Below, in pieces: positions 1 through 11,500 of a stretch of DNA of 64,000 bases. The first letter of the stretch is position 1; every line of letters starts with the position of its first letter. This stretch comes from Chlorops oryzae (lineage: Eukaryota > Arthropoda > Insecta > Diptera > Chloropidae). The DNA lies in assembly GCA_020466095.1 (NCBI GenBank), contig CM035807.1, forward strand, positions 108,765,906-108,829,905, read 5' to 3'. The translations under genes and the position numbers were made by a program. The notes under the pieces are model-generated. The model was given only the letters and a program-made list of their open reading frames with translations, did not search any database and was not told where the DNA came from.

Positions 1-45
1 ACAAAACTAATATACCCTACTTACGCTGGGTATAAAAACGAAGAC
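1..45 (+). mobile_element. 3' tail of a mini-me-like element
   Basis: The sequence ATATACCC..GGGTATAAAAA matches the ends of the fuller copies near 10.77 kb and 44.11 kb. The rest of this copy lies outside the window. Family assignment rests on those copies. Confidence 0.5.
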
Positions 46-2093
46 TACAATAAATCTCCGGATGCATTGATATAAGAATATGGCCTTCAGATGAGAATGA
101 TGAGGAGTTTGTATTCGGATTTCAATAAGAGCGATTTTAAAAAGGTTTTTGTCGACAGATTTTTGTAGGAAAATTTCCCAACCGAATAGAAGCTTCAATG
201 GTGTCGAAAACATTTGAAAGCATCTTATAAATAAATAGTACCCTTAGTCATCACATATTCGCTGGAGAAAAACTCTTTCAAAAAGCTTTCTTTGAATATT
301 CCTTGAAGGTATAGGTATTGGTTATTTTTAACCCCTAGTAAATAATCACCCCATTAGTCCATTATCATTGACAGGGGAAACGACAAGTCGATTCTGGAAA
401 CAAACACTGTCAATTACTTACTTTCTGTGACAGTGGATCCACTATGCAAATGTGAAACAGAATCTGTACAAAGAGATGAAAGAGAAGAATTAGTAACAAC
501 AATCAACACAATCAACCCGCTGAGAACCCGTGACAAAGTTATAATATTCCCAAATTGATTAGCCCAATCAGAAGAAAATTTTTTTCGTGTAACCTAACAC
601 GATCGAACACGAGTTCTCCATCTATCCATCTACATCTTTCAATCATGAGGAATACAACTAACAAAAAAAAAAAAAAAAAAAGAAGGGAAATGAGAAAAGC
701 ATTCAAATTCAAAGAATCGGTACCGCACACTTCAATTCAACTTGAAACTGCAGCAAGATCGTCAAGAGTCTGGCCACAGATGATTTGAAGGGGAAACCCG
801 GACAAAGACTCCCTCAATTGGATAAAATCAAATCATGTTCGATTAAATATTGAAAGAAATTTTCAATTTGGGAAACGAGATGCAAACAGATAAATTGAGT
901 GATAGATGAATGCATTCAACAAGAAATGGAAAAATATGGCAACGGAAGAAAAAGAAAGAAAGAAAGAAAAACAAATCCTGCACTTCACCAACCGCATCGA
1001 ACGATAGTGGAGGAAAATATGCATAAAAATGGTAACACACAAGTAGACCGAAAAGACAACAAAAACACAAATCGACACAAAAAACAAGAAGAAAAATGAG
1101 AGAAAAAACGACAGAAAAAAGAAAAGAACGATAACTTCCAATTTAAAATTGGTAAAGCAAACAATATTGCTGAAGTGCTCTTCCCTCATGCTCAACGCAT
1201 ATTGATTCAGTTGCAACGATAGAATCAATTCTACACATAAAGATACAATCGCAAGAAATAATAAATATGGCATTAGATTGCCTTCAATTGCGACAGATGC
1301 AGCAGATACGGATGCGGACAACAGGGTCTCAGTCAGTCAGTCAGAGGCAGACGGCGATGCCGATACCCATCCGACCCGACCCAACGCGAAGCGAGGCAAA
1401 GATGCATGCAGCTGCGTAATGGGGGGAGAAATGAGCGCAGTCAACGGATCCCGTCGCTGCATGTCCAGGCAGACAATGAACTGTGTCCGCACTTGACGCC
1501 TTCGAGTGTCTGCAGCATCAACGGGCGGGGTGTGTATTGTGTGTGCGTTGTGCAACACGCATCACAAGGCCTTTCCACGTGCATTTCAATAGTCTCCTAC
1601 GGATTGCTGTTCCGCAAATCTGTTGCATGTCACTGTCATTTGCGTAATCACTCACAGATTGTGGCTAACTTTCCTCGTAATTGTTCGACGTACAGGCAAG
1701 AAATCAATTTCACTCAATCCGTGTCTGTCAAGCACTCAATGGGGTTTGAGTTGAGGCAACATTATTTTAAATTTCGTTTACCGATAAAAGATCGATTCCA
1801 ATATGAAATTTTCGTCAAGGATAAAAAATTCCCTTTGTTAGCTTAGTCATGGGCGGTAAATAATAGCACCCATTATTCCTTTAAGAATAATTGAGCACAC
1901 ACAATGGGGATAATGTAAGAAGTTCGAATTTTGATCTATCGTTCATATTAGATGTCCTCTACTAAAGACGCACAGGTTGATGATTATTTCAGAAAGGGTT
2001 TTTTGTGCTAGTCTCGTACGAAGGAAATCAAGGAAATCAAGGAAATTTTCCTATAATTCCTCGCATGTCGAAAAAGGTCTGAGCACTCTGAAA
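46..2093. other. Intergenic, no gene recognised
   Basis: AT-rich DNA with short homopolymer runs. About 1270-1620 is clearly richer in GC, with CAGT repeats near 1330, and is open in several frames, but I see no splice-site pattern or recognisable protein. It could be a regulatory stretch or an untranslated exon; nothing in the sequence decides this. Confidence 0.5.
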
Positions 2094-2257
2094 CAGCGTT
2101 TCCCAAAGTATTCTCCGCGGAGCCCCAGGGCTCCTTTAATGCCTTAAATTGTATGGGAACTATTTATTGCCGGTGAATAGTGCCATATGTAACAAATAAG
2201 GCAACAATTTTTATGCCTTTCAAGGGCTCTGCGTCCTAAAAAGTTTGGGAACCCCTG
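2094..2257. mobile_element. hAT-type MITE, 164 bp
   Basis: The right end, read inward on the minus strand, is CAGGGGTTCCCAAACTTTTT, a classic hAT terminus. The left end is the related CAGCGTTTCCCAAAGTATTC. The flanking 8-mers CTCTGAAA and CTCTAAAC look like a decayed 8-bp target duplication. There is no coding capacity, so this is a non-autonomous relic. Confidence 0.75.
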
Positions 2258-2424
2258 CTCTAAACCACTTCACGTGCTGATTCTTAGCTCTGATAATTAT
2301 AATTTCATAATTGGCAGTGATAGCAAAATGTAAGGTCGAGGGAGGTTTACAAAGCGAAAGAAAAAGGAGAATTTCTCCTGGCGGATTTGAAAAAGAAAAT
2401 TCTCTCATTCTTAGGACACTTGAG

Positions 2425-2648
2425 TGGCTCTGGGATAGCGTAGGGGATGCGTACTATGCTCTTGATCCCAGGGGTCCGAGGTTCGATTCCCGGCTCAGGC
2501 GAAACGAAGTGTAATGTTCCAAGCCTAGCACTGGTTTTTCAAAAGGGACACTCTTCATTATAAGACATACACTCACACCAACACAAGAAAACCCCTCGTG
2601 GTATCACAATGGGCCGATTAACGGCCTAAGTGGCAGCCACTTCGACCT
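2425..2648 (+). mobile_element. tRNA-derived SINE, copy 1
   Basis: An A-box-like TAGCGTAGGGG lies near 2437 and a B-box-like GGTTCGATTCCC near 2481, spaced as in a tRNA. The body ends in CGTGGTATCACAATGGGCC and a GTGGCAGCC..CCTAA tail. The same body and tail occur at 8.06-8.23 kb (reverse) and 26.56-26.76 kb. The tail is interrupted by the MITE at about 2650-3068 and resumes as CCTAC repeats at 3069-3083. Confidence 0.8.
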
Positions 2649-2649
2649 A

Positions 2650-3068
2650 AACTGCAGTAATATGGACTGACCCAAGTGTATCCTTCGGTCAGTCCTTCAT
2701 GTTACCAGTACTAGTCCCCTCATAATTCCACTTCTAATGTATTCAACTGACCTTTTTAACATGGGCCTGTCATTGGAGAGGGACTAGTCCGTAAAACGGC
2801 TGATCATAGGCCAGTTTTTTTGGGTCAACTGTCGTAATTTTGTCTGGTTTTAGAATATTCATATGAGGGAAATAAACAACAAATTTCTTATATATATTCT
2901 AGGTTGATGAAAATGTCATTTATAGATTACCCTTAAACCAAACCCCTTTATTACCGACCGCCGGCTAGCCGATTTCGATGGAGCGAACTGCCATAATATA
3001 ACCGGTAGGATTTGGACCGGTCAAAGACCAGTCCTTCTTAGAAAACAGACCGGCTCATTACTGCAGGG
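2650..3068. mobile_element. CCCTGCAGTAAT-family MITE, copy 1
   Basis: The ends are ACTGCAGTAAT and ATTACTGCAGGG, and the internal sequence (CTTCGGTCAGTCCTTCAT, GACCGCCGGCTAGCC) matches copies at 34.68-35.07 kb (reverse) and 47.85-48.27 kb. The left CCC has decayed in this copy. It has landed inside the tail of a SINE. No convincing target duplication was found in the other copies, so the superfamily is unassigned. Confidence 0.8.
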
Positions 3069-3083
3069 TACCTACCTACCTAG

Positions 3084-6000
3084 CACACTGGAATGGGAAT
3101 AAAAATGGGATCAAGAACTATGAATATTTTAAATCAAAGACCATCAAATAATTTATTTTATTGACATCTTTTTTCAATGGAGAAAAATTTCTAGGAAAAA
3201 AAAATTCCCGGGGAATTTTCGTTTAGAATAGGGCTGCATAATTTGATGGAAAATGTGACCACCAACCAAACGATTGATAACACCCTCGTAATCCATTTTC
3301 CTTTAAATCTCTTTAAGTTCATGGAGGCACTGCGACCAGAGTATACCTAAATTCCCATATAGATAAAAGTCATTTTGATGGAAATATCGCATAAATTTCT
3401 AATTAAAGTTATTTTCAATTTTTTTTTTTTTTTGGGAATAATTTGGATAAAATACCACACTGATATCCTCAGGAGAAGGTAATTTAAATCTAAAAATTTT
3501 TTAATACATTTAAATATTTCAATTTATTTTGATTTGATTTTAGGAAAATACAAATATTTGCTGTTGACGTCAGCTTTGCGATGCTGGTCGAATCAATTTG
3601 ATTTTATTTATATTTATTTAGCACACACACACACACATACATACTTAGAACTGAATATCTGATTGCTATTCTTGAAATAAATCATAAAATATGATACACG
3701 AAAAGCTCCTGAAGCTCATTTGTAATCATTAATGATGGATTCACTGACAATTACCCAAAAGAATGATTTATTAAGAGCATATAATTATTGATTGAAATAT
3801 GAGCGATATTTATTTCAGTTGCGAAGGATGCGAACCATGAAAAAAAGGATAAGTCATATGGAAATAGTTGAATATTTTTGCTTAAAGCGCATGTGGAGAT
3901 CATGAAAAAGTTCGGAGGAAAAATTTCTTCTAGCAAAATTATTGCGGAAAGTTGTAAGGATCAGTTAAAACGGGCAGAAGTAAGGAAAAGGACTTTCAAT
4001 GCATAGAATGGCAAAGTACCCAGCCGAAAAGCAAGGGTCGAATTTCGCTTTGGCGATATCGTTTCAATATACCCAAGTAGAAGGTACATAAGTATGTCAA
4101 CAGTTACCAATGTCTATAGCGTCCCTACTACATTGCGGGATTAGAAAAATAATGTGGACAACGGGTATAGCATTTTTGTATCAATATGTTATATCTACTC
4201 TGTTGACATTCAATACCATGCCCATACAAAATGTCTATAGGAGATTGCCTTGCTATATGGGGCATTAGCAAGTCGCCATTCCTGTTGAAAATCCTATAGA
4301 GACACGGCACCACGGTCTTCTGTTGACATCCAATGACATCTAATGGGAAATGTCTATTGCAGTAATGCATTGCCTGGGTACAAGTGGTCGCTGTACCCAA
4401 AGTCGATAGAGAAACGCCACCGTGTCTATGGCGACATTTTCTGGTGGGTATGGGGTATAGTATAATCGAGGATTTCTAGAGGTCATATTTTACATCATAC
4501 GCATGAAGAATATCATCGTAGCTCCTACGAACGTCTGGGAGTCACTAGCGGTCCTAATGTGATTTAACATTCCCTAGGGATTTTCGACCTAGAAATTTTT
4601 CACCGCGGAAAAAGGCGGAAATAAAAGAAAAATTGGGATGACCTTTGCTTAAAAATTTTCGAAAATTCTTGCTCCTTCCATTATGCCTTCTTGGTCAGCT
4701 TAGAATGGGACAATTTTTTTCCAAATCCGCAAGGCGAAATTCTCCGGGATTATTTAAAATCGGACTGTATAAATCAAATAGTAAGGGACCTTCAAACTAT
4801 AAAGATGGTTCTTTTGGAGTTCCGAGTCCCCTACGGATCCGATCAATTTGGGATTCGAAAGCCAGAAATCATAAAGGAAAATTTTTCTTCCATTCAAATT
4901 TCAATTCCTCTTTCATTAAACGCAATCCAATCAGTTTCTGATTACGGAAAAATCCTTGTCTTTGTTGATGATTAGGATGCATATTCATAATTTTTTTTTG
5001 CGCGATAATTTTGATTTTCGGAAATGGGAAAAATTCTCAGAAATTATTTCAGGATCCTTTAAACGGCTTAACCCTTAAGTCCATTAAAATATATGAAATT
5101 AATCCAATTTTCAGTCACAAATTTCCAAGATTTCCAAGATTTCTATTTAATTTGAGGTTTCTTTGAAATTCGTTCCTCTTCATCTCCGCTTTTTTTTTTT
5201 TTTGTCTTCTTTTCAATGAAAATAAAACTGAAAAAACCCCCATGAATTCTCGAAATTCTTGAAAGACTAGAAAATCGTCAAGGGCATTGCGTGGGAAATA
5301 AAAGGCGAAAAACGGAAATTGAAACTCATGGACGAAGAAGAGTTCTGAAGGTGAATTTCCCAACGTACAAGTCCGCCAACGTTGTGTCTCTATGACAACT
5401 TTGGCGTCGTCATTGCCGTCCTTCATTTTCCCAACCGTCTACACTTCGGCTGCAAATACTTCGAATTTTTCGCTTAATTGGACTTCCTTCGTGGGTTGCG
5501 GAACGTTGCAAGGTCAACACAAAAAACCAAAATAAAGACAAGAATGGAAAATAATTTCCGAATTTTTTTTGTTTTTTTTTTAAGAATTCTCTCTCTCTCT
5601 AATTGGATGTGATTCTGGAATTAAGAGTACATTTATATATTTTGATTTGACGCTAGAATTTCAATCGACAAGGTTTTCCATCCGCTCACAATAAGCCTTT
5701 AAAAGCGCTTTATTTTAAGCGTTTCAAATTCTGTTTCATTGCATTCTCTTATCCTCAAAATAGTTTGTGGAAAATATCATTTTAGCTGTTTCCGCTGCTC
5801 GACTAAGCCGCTTACAACCGGAAATCCCATGCATTGTGAGCTAGATATGGCGATGGAGAGAAAGGGAGATGGCAATGGAAAGAGATAGAGAGAGAGAGAG
5901 AGGGAGAGAGAGTGGGAGAGAGCGCAGTGCAAAATCGTTAGTAGAAAGATTTTTAAAACAATGCAAGGAAATAAGAGCAAATAAATTTCGGCAAATTTTC

Positions 6001-6276
6001 CGTCATGTTTAAGAGGTCCTTCTGGTCTAGAATTTTTTGAAAATCGATTTTTTTTATACATAAGTATATATATTTCGGAAGAATAGACTTCTAAGAATAT
6101 GCTGGCAAAGTTTCGTTAAGATATTCACAATATTTTCTTTCAAAATTTTCTTTCTTCAAAAAAAAGCGCGTTTTTGGATGTGTTAAATTAAAAATTGCGT
6201 CATTTTTTCAATTTTCAATTCTTTTTTTTGTTCTAGTTCACGCGATAGCCGCATTCATTCTGATTAAAAATGTGTA
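3084..6276. other. Intergenic with decayed repeats
   Basis: No gene seen. Partial copies of the CAGCCCGATTCT family lie near 3195-3241 and 4715-4776. About 4070-4450 is bounded by TACCCAAGTAGAA and TTCTGGTGGGTA, weakly inverted ends that may mark an old transposon; its open frames are not recognisable proteins. A (GA)n tract lies at 5885-5925. Confidence 0.5.
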
Positions 6277-6449
6277 CAGTGGACTCTCGTTAATTCGAAA
6301 CTCGAAGGACTTTTAAAATATTACGAATTATCGAGTGTTTGAATAAACGAGAGTCGAGTGTATAAAGAGATTTTGTAGGGAACTCGTGATCACTTTGAAT
6401 TATAGAGCGGTTCGAATTATCGCAGGTTTGAATTAACGAGAGTCGACTG
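6277..6449. mobile_element. pogo-like MITE, 173 bp, copy 1
   Basis: Terminal inverted repeats start CAGTGGACTCTCGTTAATTC and end in the inverse of CAGTCGACTCTCGTTAATTC. The element is flanked by TA on both sides, as in Tc1/mariner/pogo insertions. There is no coding capacity. Two further copies of exactly the same length lie at 7146-7318 and 9811-9983. Confidence 0.85.
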
Positions 6450-7145
6450 TATTTTTTTTTTTTTTTTTTTTCAAATAACCCGAACTTAAGAAATCGTGTA
6501 TGCAACGGAGGTACTTCTTCAAAAAGCGTCCATTTCGGCGCCATTTTTAAAATACAAAAAAGAAACAAAAAGCATACAACAACATTTTTTTCGGAGTGTC
6601 AACAAATAAGATAATAATCCTGCAAACTTAGAAACCTGTTTTTTATTTGTCTTAATACCAACAAAAAATCATGAAAATATCCTGAATTTTCTTGCTCTAG
6701 ACCAGAAGGTCCCCTTAAATTTCCAAAAGTAATTATTTCAATTTTGCTGTCTTTCGTGGAAAAACTGAAAAGACTTTTCAATTAATATGAACTGAAAATC
6801 TTATAGGGACGCACATTTAACTGTATGGATGATAGATACTTATAGCTATGCCTCGGAATTTGAATATGTAAAAAAATGAAAAAAAAATTCAAAAAAATAT
6901 TCAAAAAATATTTTTTAAAAATCAAAAAAAAAAAATGCAAAAAATTCAAAATATTCAAAAAGTATTCAAACAAAAAGTCAAAAATTCAAAATATTCAAAA
7001 AATAAACAGTCAAAAATTCCAAATCAGTTCGATTTAGTATGCCTATTAAAATGTTGAATTGTCAAATTAGCAAAAAAAAAAAAACCTACTTCAGTGAATA
7101 AAAAAAATTCAAAAAGCACAGTTAAATACAAAAAATATCAAAATA
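6450..7145. other. A-rich intergenic DNA
   Basis: No gene seen. About 6870-7020 consists of many short AAAATATTCAAAA-type variants, a degenerate low-complexity tract. Confidence 0.5.
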
Positions 7146-7318
7146 CAGTGGACTCTCGTTGATTCGAAACTCGAGGGACTCTTAAAATATTACAAATTAT
7201 CGAGTGTTTGAATAAACTAGAGTCGACTGTATAAAGAGATTTTGTAGGGAACTCGTGATCACTTTGAATTTTAGAGCGGTTCGAATTATCGCAGATTTGA
7301 ATTAACGAGAGTCAACTG
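7146..7318. mobile_element. pogo-like MITE, 173 bp, copy 2
   Basis: Same length, orientation and ends as the copy at 6277, with TA on both sides. Only scattered substitutions separate the two. Confidence 0.85.
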
Positions 7319-7916
7319 TATTCAAAATCCGAGCTCTACTTATAGCAGTTTTTGTTTAATCTTGCTACAACCCAAGAAAGTGAAAGTCCTAAGAGACATT
7401 TTCTTGGGAAAATTTTCATAATAAATTCCGTTAGATTTTTGGAAGTATAAAAAAAGCAGCTCGATTCCAAATATTTTTAGGAATTTTTTCCAAGCCATTT
7501 GAACAAAAATTCTTACTAATCTAAGTACATGAGTAAGTGAATAAGTAGAAAGGGTAGAGTTTCAAAAATTTATAAGCTAAAATCTCCGCTGAAATATTTC
7601 GAGGGAAAAAATTCTCCAAAAATGAGGGATGTCATAGAAATCGATTTCGAAAGCGACAGAAAATTCTTCTAGGTGTCTTCGAAATCGATTATTGATTTAG
7701 TTACCGGTTTCACTTTCGAAAATGATTTATTGCCTTTTTAACGTCCTAATTCCTCTTTCTATCAATATGATGGAAAAATATAATATTTAAATTAATAATC
7801 TCCGGGAAAAATTGATGTATAAATTTATCGTCTATTGTAATGAATTCTTAACTGTACATTTAGGAGAACCAGTATCGTCATTCTACACAGCACACACCAT
7901 TCGATTGTATAGTTAG
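7319..7916. other. Intergenic, nothing recognised
   Basis: AT-rich sequence without a supported gene or repeat boundary. Confidence 0.4.
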
Positions 7917-8056
7917 GATAGATTAGGTTAGGTTAGGTTAGGTTAGTTTAGAATAGGTTAGGTTAGGTTAGGTTAGGTTAGGTTAGGTTAGGTTAGGTTA
8001 GGTTAGGTTAGGTTAGGTTAGGTTAGGTTAGGTTATGTTAGGTTAGGTTAGGTTAG
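7917..8056. repeat. (TTAGG)n tract, SINE tail
   Basis: Roughly 25-28 head-to-tail TTAGG units with a few interruptions (TTTAGAATA, TTATG). The motif equals the canonical insect telomere repeat, but on the minus strand the tract directly continues the 3' end of a SINE whose other copies end in a few CCTAA units. It is therefore best read as an expanded SINE tail. Confidence 0.85.
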
Positions 8057-8230
8057 TGTGGTTGCCAACCCTAAGGGTGGACACACCTAGACCTCACATG
8101 GGCCCGTTGTAATACCACGAATAATGGGAAAACAAAGAAAAACAGAAACAGAAAAAACTTAACAAACATTCACGACCTCAGCTGGGAGTAGACTCACGCT
8201 TCAACTACATCACAGAGGATTGTATTGTTA
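8057..8230 (-). mobile_element. tRNA-derived SINE, copy 2
   Basis: The reverse complement contains CTCCCAGCTGAGGTCGTG, TTTGTTAAG and ATTCGTGGTATTACAACGGG, matching the SINE at 26.56 kb. The B box is decayed (CGTGAGTCTACTCCC). The tail runs into the (TTAGG)n tract at 7917-8056. Confidence 0.75.
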
Positions 8231-8421
8231 CCGATACCTAATTTTCAATGAAATCCTCAATATAACATGCAGCTTTTTATTGCCATTGCCATAACGATGA
8301 ATAAATCTAAAAACATTTTTAATCAAAAATCTCTCAACTTCCCAATGAAGTTCAAAGCCTGAGGCCGTCAATTGTTCCTTTTTTTTTTGTAGGTATTTAT
8401 AATTTCTCTCTTTTTCATTGC

Positions 8422-9222
8422 CTAGCGACCTTTTGGAAACAAAGCTAAAATTCCAGCTTTCACATTATGGACGTCTTGGATCACAGCCTCGCCAACCATA
8501 TAATCGTTCACGATTAAAGTGCTCTTCCGGTTCGTGTCCAAATGATACGCCTTGAAAATTAGCTCAAAATCCATTTCGGGCAGCATTGCCGACGTCGTAT
8601 CCTCAGGTACCCAGAAATTATGCAAATAATATTGCCCCTGAAAACGATTATACAAAAAATTTTTATACATTCCGTGAAAAGGATATTCGCAAAGTGAATT
8701 CTCTCTGAGGCTTTGAAAAAAAAAAAAACTAAGTAGAAAAAAGTACTCCGAACCTTGGCAATCGGGCAGGCCTTAATGAGTTTTCCATACTCATTCAAAT
8801 AGGAGTATATAAGGCTTCCGATGGGCGACTGATTTTTGAAAGTTATCCAGCCGCAAAAGTTCATTGTTGTATTGAACGAAAAGAAATAGTTGGGATTAGC
8901 TTTCCCCATTAAACGGAAATCGAAATGTACGTCCACATCGTTGAGAGTTTGTAGAGCCGTCATTGTTAGATTCAAATGAGGATCGTTGCCGTTGTAGGCA
9001 ACGGTATGTGTTACATAGACATTGTCGCTCCAGGTTTTCAGTTCCTTCACTTTGGGACGCATGATTTTCTAGCGAAATCAGTAAAATTAACAAGGAATTT
9101 TGATTATTTAGAAACAAAAAAATGAATCCAAATTGTTCTGTTTGGTTTTCTACCTCCGCTTTAGATTCGAGCGCGCAGTTGATCAGCAGCACCGCAACGA
9201 GGAGCCGCTTCAGTTGCGCCAT
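8422..9222 (-). CDS. DUF1091 family secreted protein
   Basis: Three exons on the minus strand: 9222-9154, 9068-8754 and 8637-8422 (TAG stop). All junctions are phase 0 and have GT..AG ends; the model gives 199 residues. Residues 1-23 are a signal peptide with a hydrophobic LLVAVLLI core. The central CPIAK then GQYYLHNFWVPE, which spans the second intron, is the hallmark CPI..G-x-YY-x-x-N segment of DUF1091, an insect family of secreted proteins of unknown function with many lineage-specific copies. The length fits the family. A second member lies on the plus strand at 11.5 kb, about 25% similar by eye, so this is a divergent pair. The donors GTAGAA and GTTCGG are non-consensus beyond GT, but reading frame and family motif both demand these joins. 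The substrate or partner is unknown. Confidence 0.85.
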
Positions 9223-9810
9223 TTTATTTCAGTAAAATTATATATTTAAAAAAAAAATTAATTGCTCCTATTCAACCGTCCGTGTACAAATGACACACTT
9301 TATTGGATTTGAATTCGAAATTTTTAAGCTTTTATAGAAAGTTCCGAAGCGATTAATCGCTCCATGTTTCAAGTAATTAAAAAGAAAATTACAAAATAAT
9401 CGAATTTTTGAACCCTGAATTATAAAATAACTAATAACCTTGATATTTGCAAAACTCGATCGATTTTGTGTGAGTAATGGACCGTAAATGCAAAGCTTTA
9501 ATAATATCTAAAAAATGATTACGATATGACTTTTTGGGGGAGGGTTCTGTATGGACTGGCGCGTTTAGATCGATGGTCTTCTTTCATAAACTTTGAATTT
9601 ATTTGTACCTACTTGAAATTCTCAGCGGGACTAAAAGTTGAGATACTTTCTATCCCGGTCAATGGGCTTTCAACCATTTGGCGTTTTCCTCAGGTTGGAA
9701 ATTTTTTCATTAATAATATTCACTAAATTATGGTCCCTGGCTGGTGTTAATACATTTGCGCCTAAGGAAAAAACCCAAACAAAAATATTTCCTACCCTTT
9801 TTTGGTGGAA
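9223..9810. other. Upstream region of the minus-strand DUF1091 gene
   Basis: Presumed promoter side of the DUF1091 gene. AT-rich; no clear TATA or initiator pair could be fixed and no other gene is seen. Confidence 0.4.
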
Positions 9811-9983
9811 CAGTCGACTCTAGTTTATTCAAACCTGTGATAATTCGAACTGCTCTATAATTCAAAGTGAGTACGAGTTCCCTACAAAATCTCTTTATAC
9901 AGTCGACTCTAGTTTATTCAAACACTCGATAATTCGTAATATTTTAAGAGTCCTTCGAGTTTTGAATGAACGAGAGTCCACTG
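9811..9983. mobile_element. pogo-like MITE, 173 bp, copy 3
   Basis: Reverse orientation relative to the copies at 6277 and 7146, with the same 173-bp length. Ends CAGTCGACTCTAG and GAGTCCACTG. TA is present on the right; the left flank is GGAA, so the target duplication is damaged or this end has drifted. Confidence 0.85.
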
Positions 9984-10002
9984 TAAAAACAAGTCAAACT
10001 AG

Positions 10003-10775
10003 TAAGGGCGCACCTGATCATACAATACCCGACACAGATAAACAGTAAGCTATATATTTTTTCATCGCAGGCTTAGATATGAGCTAAAACTCTAAATTTT
10101 TTTTGAAATATTCTGATTTTAGGGCAATTTTTGAGATGTTTTGACACACCCTAGTACTGGAGGTACCCTTAATAATAGACCGATCAAGAAAAATTTTGCA
10201 GAGGATGTTAATGACTATAGAGGGAGCATCCATGCCAGTCTAGAATTTCTTGAGTAAGAGAAAATTTTCGTTAATCGTCCTTTTGCCACGCCCACTTTTT
10301 AAATTTTTGAAAATTTTATTGATTGCCCAAAGTATTAAGTTTCATCAAAATATCTCGAAAAATTTAGGTTTTAGAGCAGTTTTTGTAGATTTCATGACAG
10401 ACCCTAGCACTGGAGGTACCCTTAAAAATAGTCCAATGCGGTCCATTTTCGAACTTGCCCTTGCTCATGGCCCCGCCAATAGGCATAAGGAATTTTGTGA
10501 AGATATGTCATCTGCTTCAATGAGAAAACTGTATACAAAGATACAGGGAGACAGACACCCAAACAGATAGACATACAGAGAGATAGACACCCAAACAGAC
10601 AGACAGACAGACAGACGGACAGACAGATAGACACAAAGCCATACATACAGACAGACGGACATGGCTTAATCGAATCTCCTGGTGAGTTGTATGATCTATC
10701 TCATGTGGTTCTGGGTGGTACACTTAACCGTACAAACGCAATATACCCTCGCCACAGAGTGTTTCGGGTATAAAA
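10003..10775 (+). mobile_element. mini-me-like element, fullest copy
   Basis: Begins near AGGGCGCACCTGATC and ends ATATACCCTCGCC..GGGTATAAAAA. It contains two CTGGAGGTACCCTTAA segments, a long GACA/GACAGACGG microsatellite (about 10540-10660) and the conserved CATGGCTTAATCGAATCTCC core. Elements carrying a GTCY proto-microsatellite next to a conserved core are described in flies as mini-me. The family name is inferred from this architecture. The open frames here are shadows of the microsatellite. Confidence 0.65.
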
Positions 10776-10789
10776 AGTGAGAATACTAT

Positions 10790-10995
10790 CAGCCCGATTC
10801 TACAAATTCCCGGGAAATTTACATTTCTTGAGAGTAAAATTCTTCTTTTTTAAATATTTTGGGGAAGAAATTTTGATGAGAAATGGGTATTTGACCCATA
10901 CCCATATTTTTTCTTTACCCTATCTATTTAAAAAAGTCTCAAGAAAAGTAAATTCCCCGGGAATTCGTTGCCCAGGAATATTCAGAATCGGGCTG
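10790..10995. mobile_element. CAGCCCGATTCT-family MITE, 206 bp
   Basis: Perfect 12-bp terminal inverted repeats, CAGCCCGATTCT and AGAATCGGGCTG, with subterminal inverted TTCCCGGGAA segments. The flanks TAT and TAT suggest a TA or TAT target duplication. Decayed partial copies lie near 3195-3241, 4715-4776 and 53930-53975. Confidence 0.8.
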
Positions 10996-11500
10996 TATAT
11001 CTTTCACATTTGTAGAGTTACTTCAATGCAATGGTAACAGTAAAATTTTGTGCTCGGTTTAATATGGTACCGTTTATAAAGCACAGCGGGCGCAAATGGG
11101 TCAAGTCGATATCCACAGATGTTGAAAAAATTCTCTGTCTACACAATTGTAATTCGAGTTATGAAGCAATAAAAAGAAGGCAAGAACAAAAACAAAACTA
11201 TAAATAGTAGAACAACTCTCCGTAATGCTCCTTGATTGACTGTTTAGATCAGACTGTGACAAAAGCGTGCACATTATATCTAAAGTGAGGGCAAAAATGT
11301 GACACCTAGTAAATTTTAGTGGCGAACTCGATGGCTTTTTAATGCCTTAATTATTTTGTTATTTAAATTTGATGAGCTCGAAATTTTCTCGTTTTCTGAC
11401 GATAATTTTTAATTGATAAAAATCATGTTGGGATTTTTTGGCCGCTTATAGCGCGTCAATTCACTCACGCCTCGTTCTGTTTTCCACTCACAATCGAACT

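Noticed and set aside
2425..2500. Functional tRNA gene
   Set aside because: A and B boxes are present but arms do not pair well, and the segment continues into a shared SINE body.
4128..4400. 90-residue minus-strand frame
   Set aside because: It lies within a probable eroded transposon and matches no family.
7917..8056. True interstitial telomere or chromosome end
   Set aside because: The tract is joined to a SINE 3' end and is followed by ordinary unique DNA.
10422..10723. Minus-strand frames rich in Cys, Val, Ser and Leu repeats
   Set aside because: They are translations of the GACA microsatellite inside the mini-me-like element.
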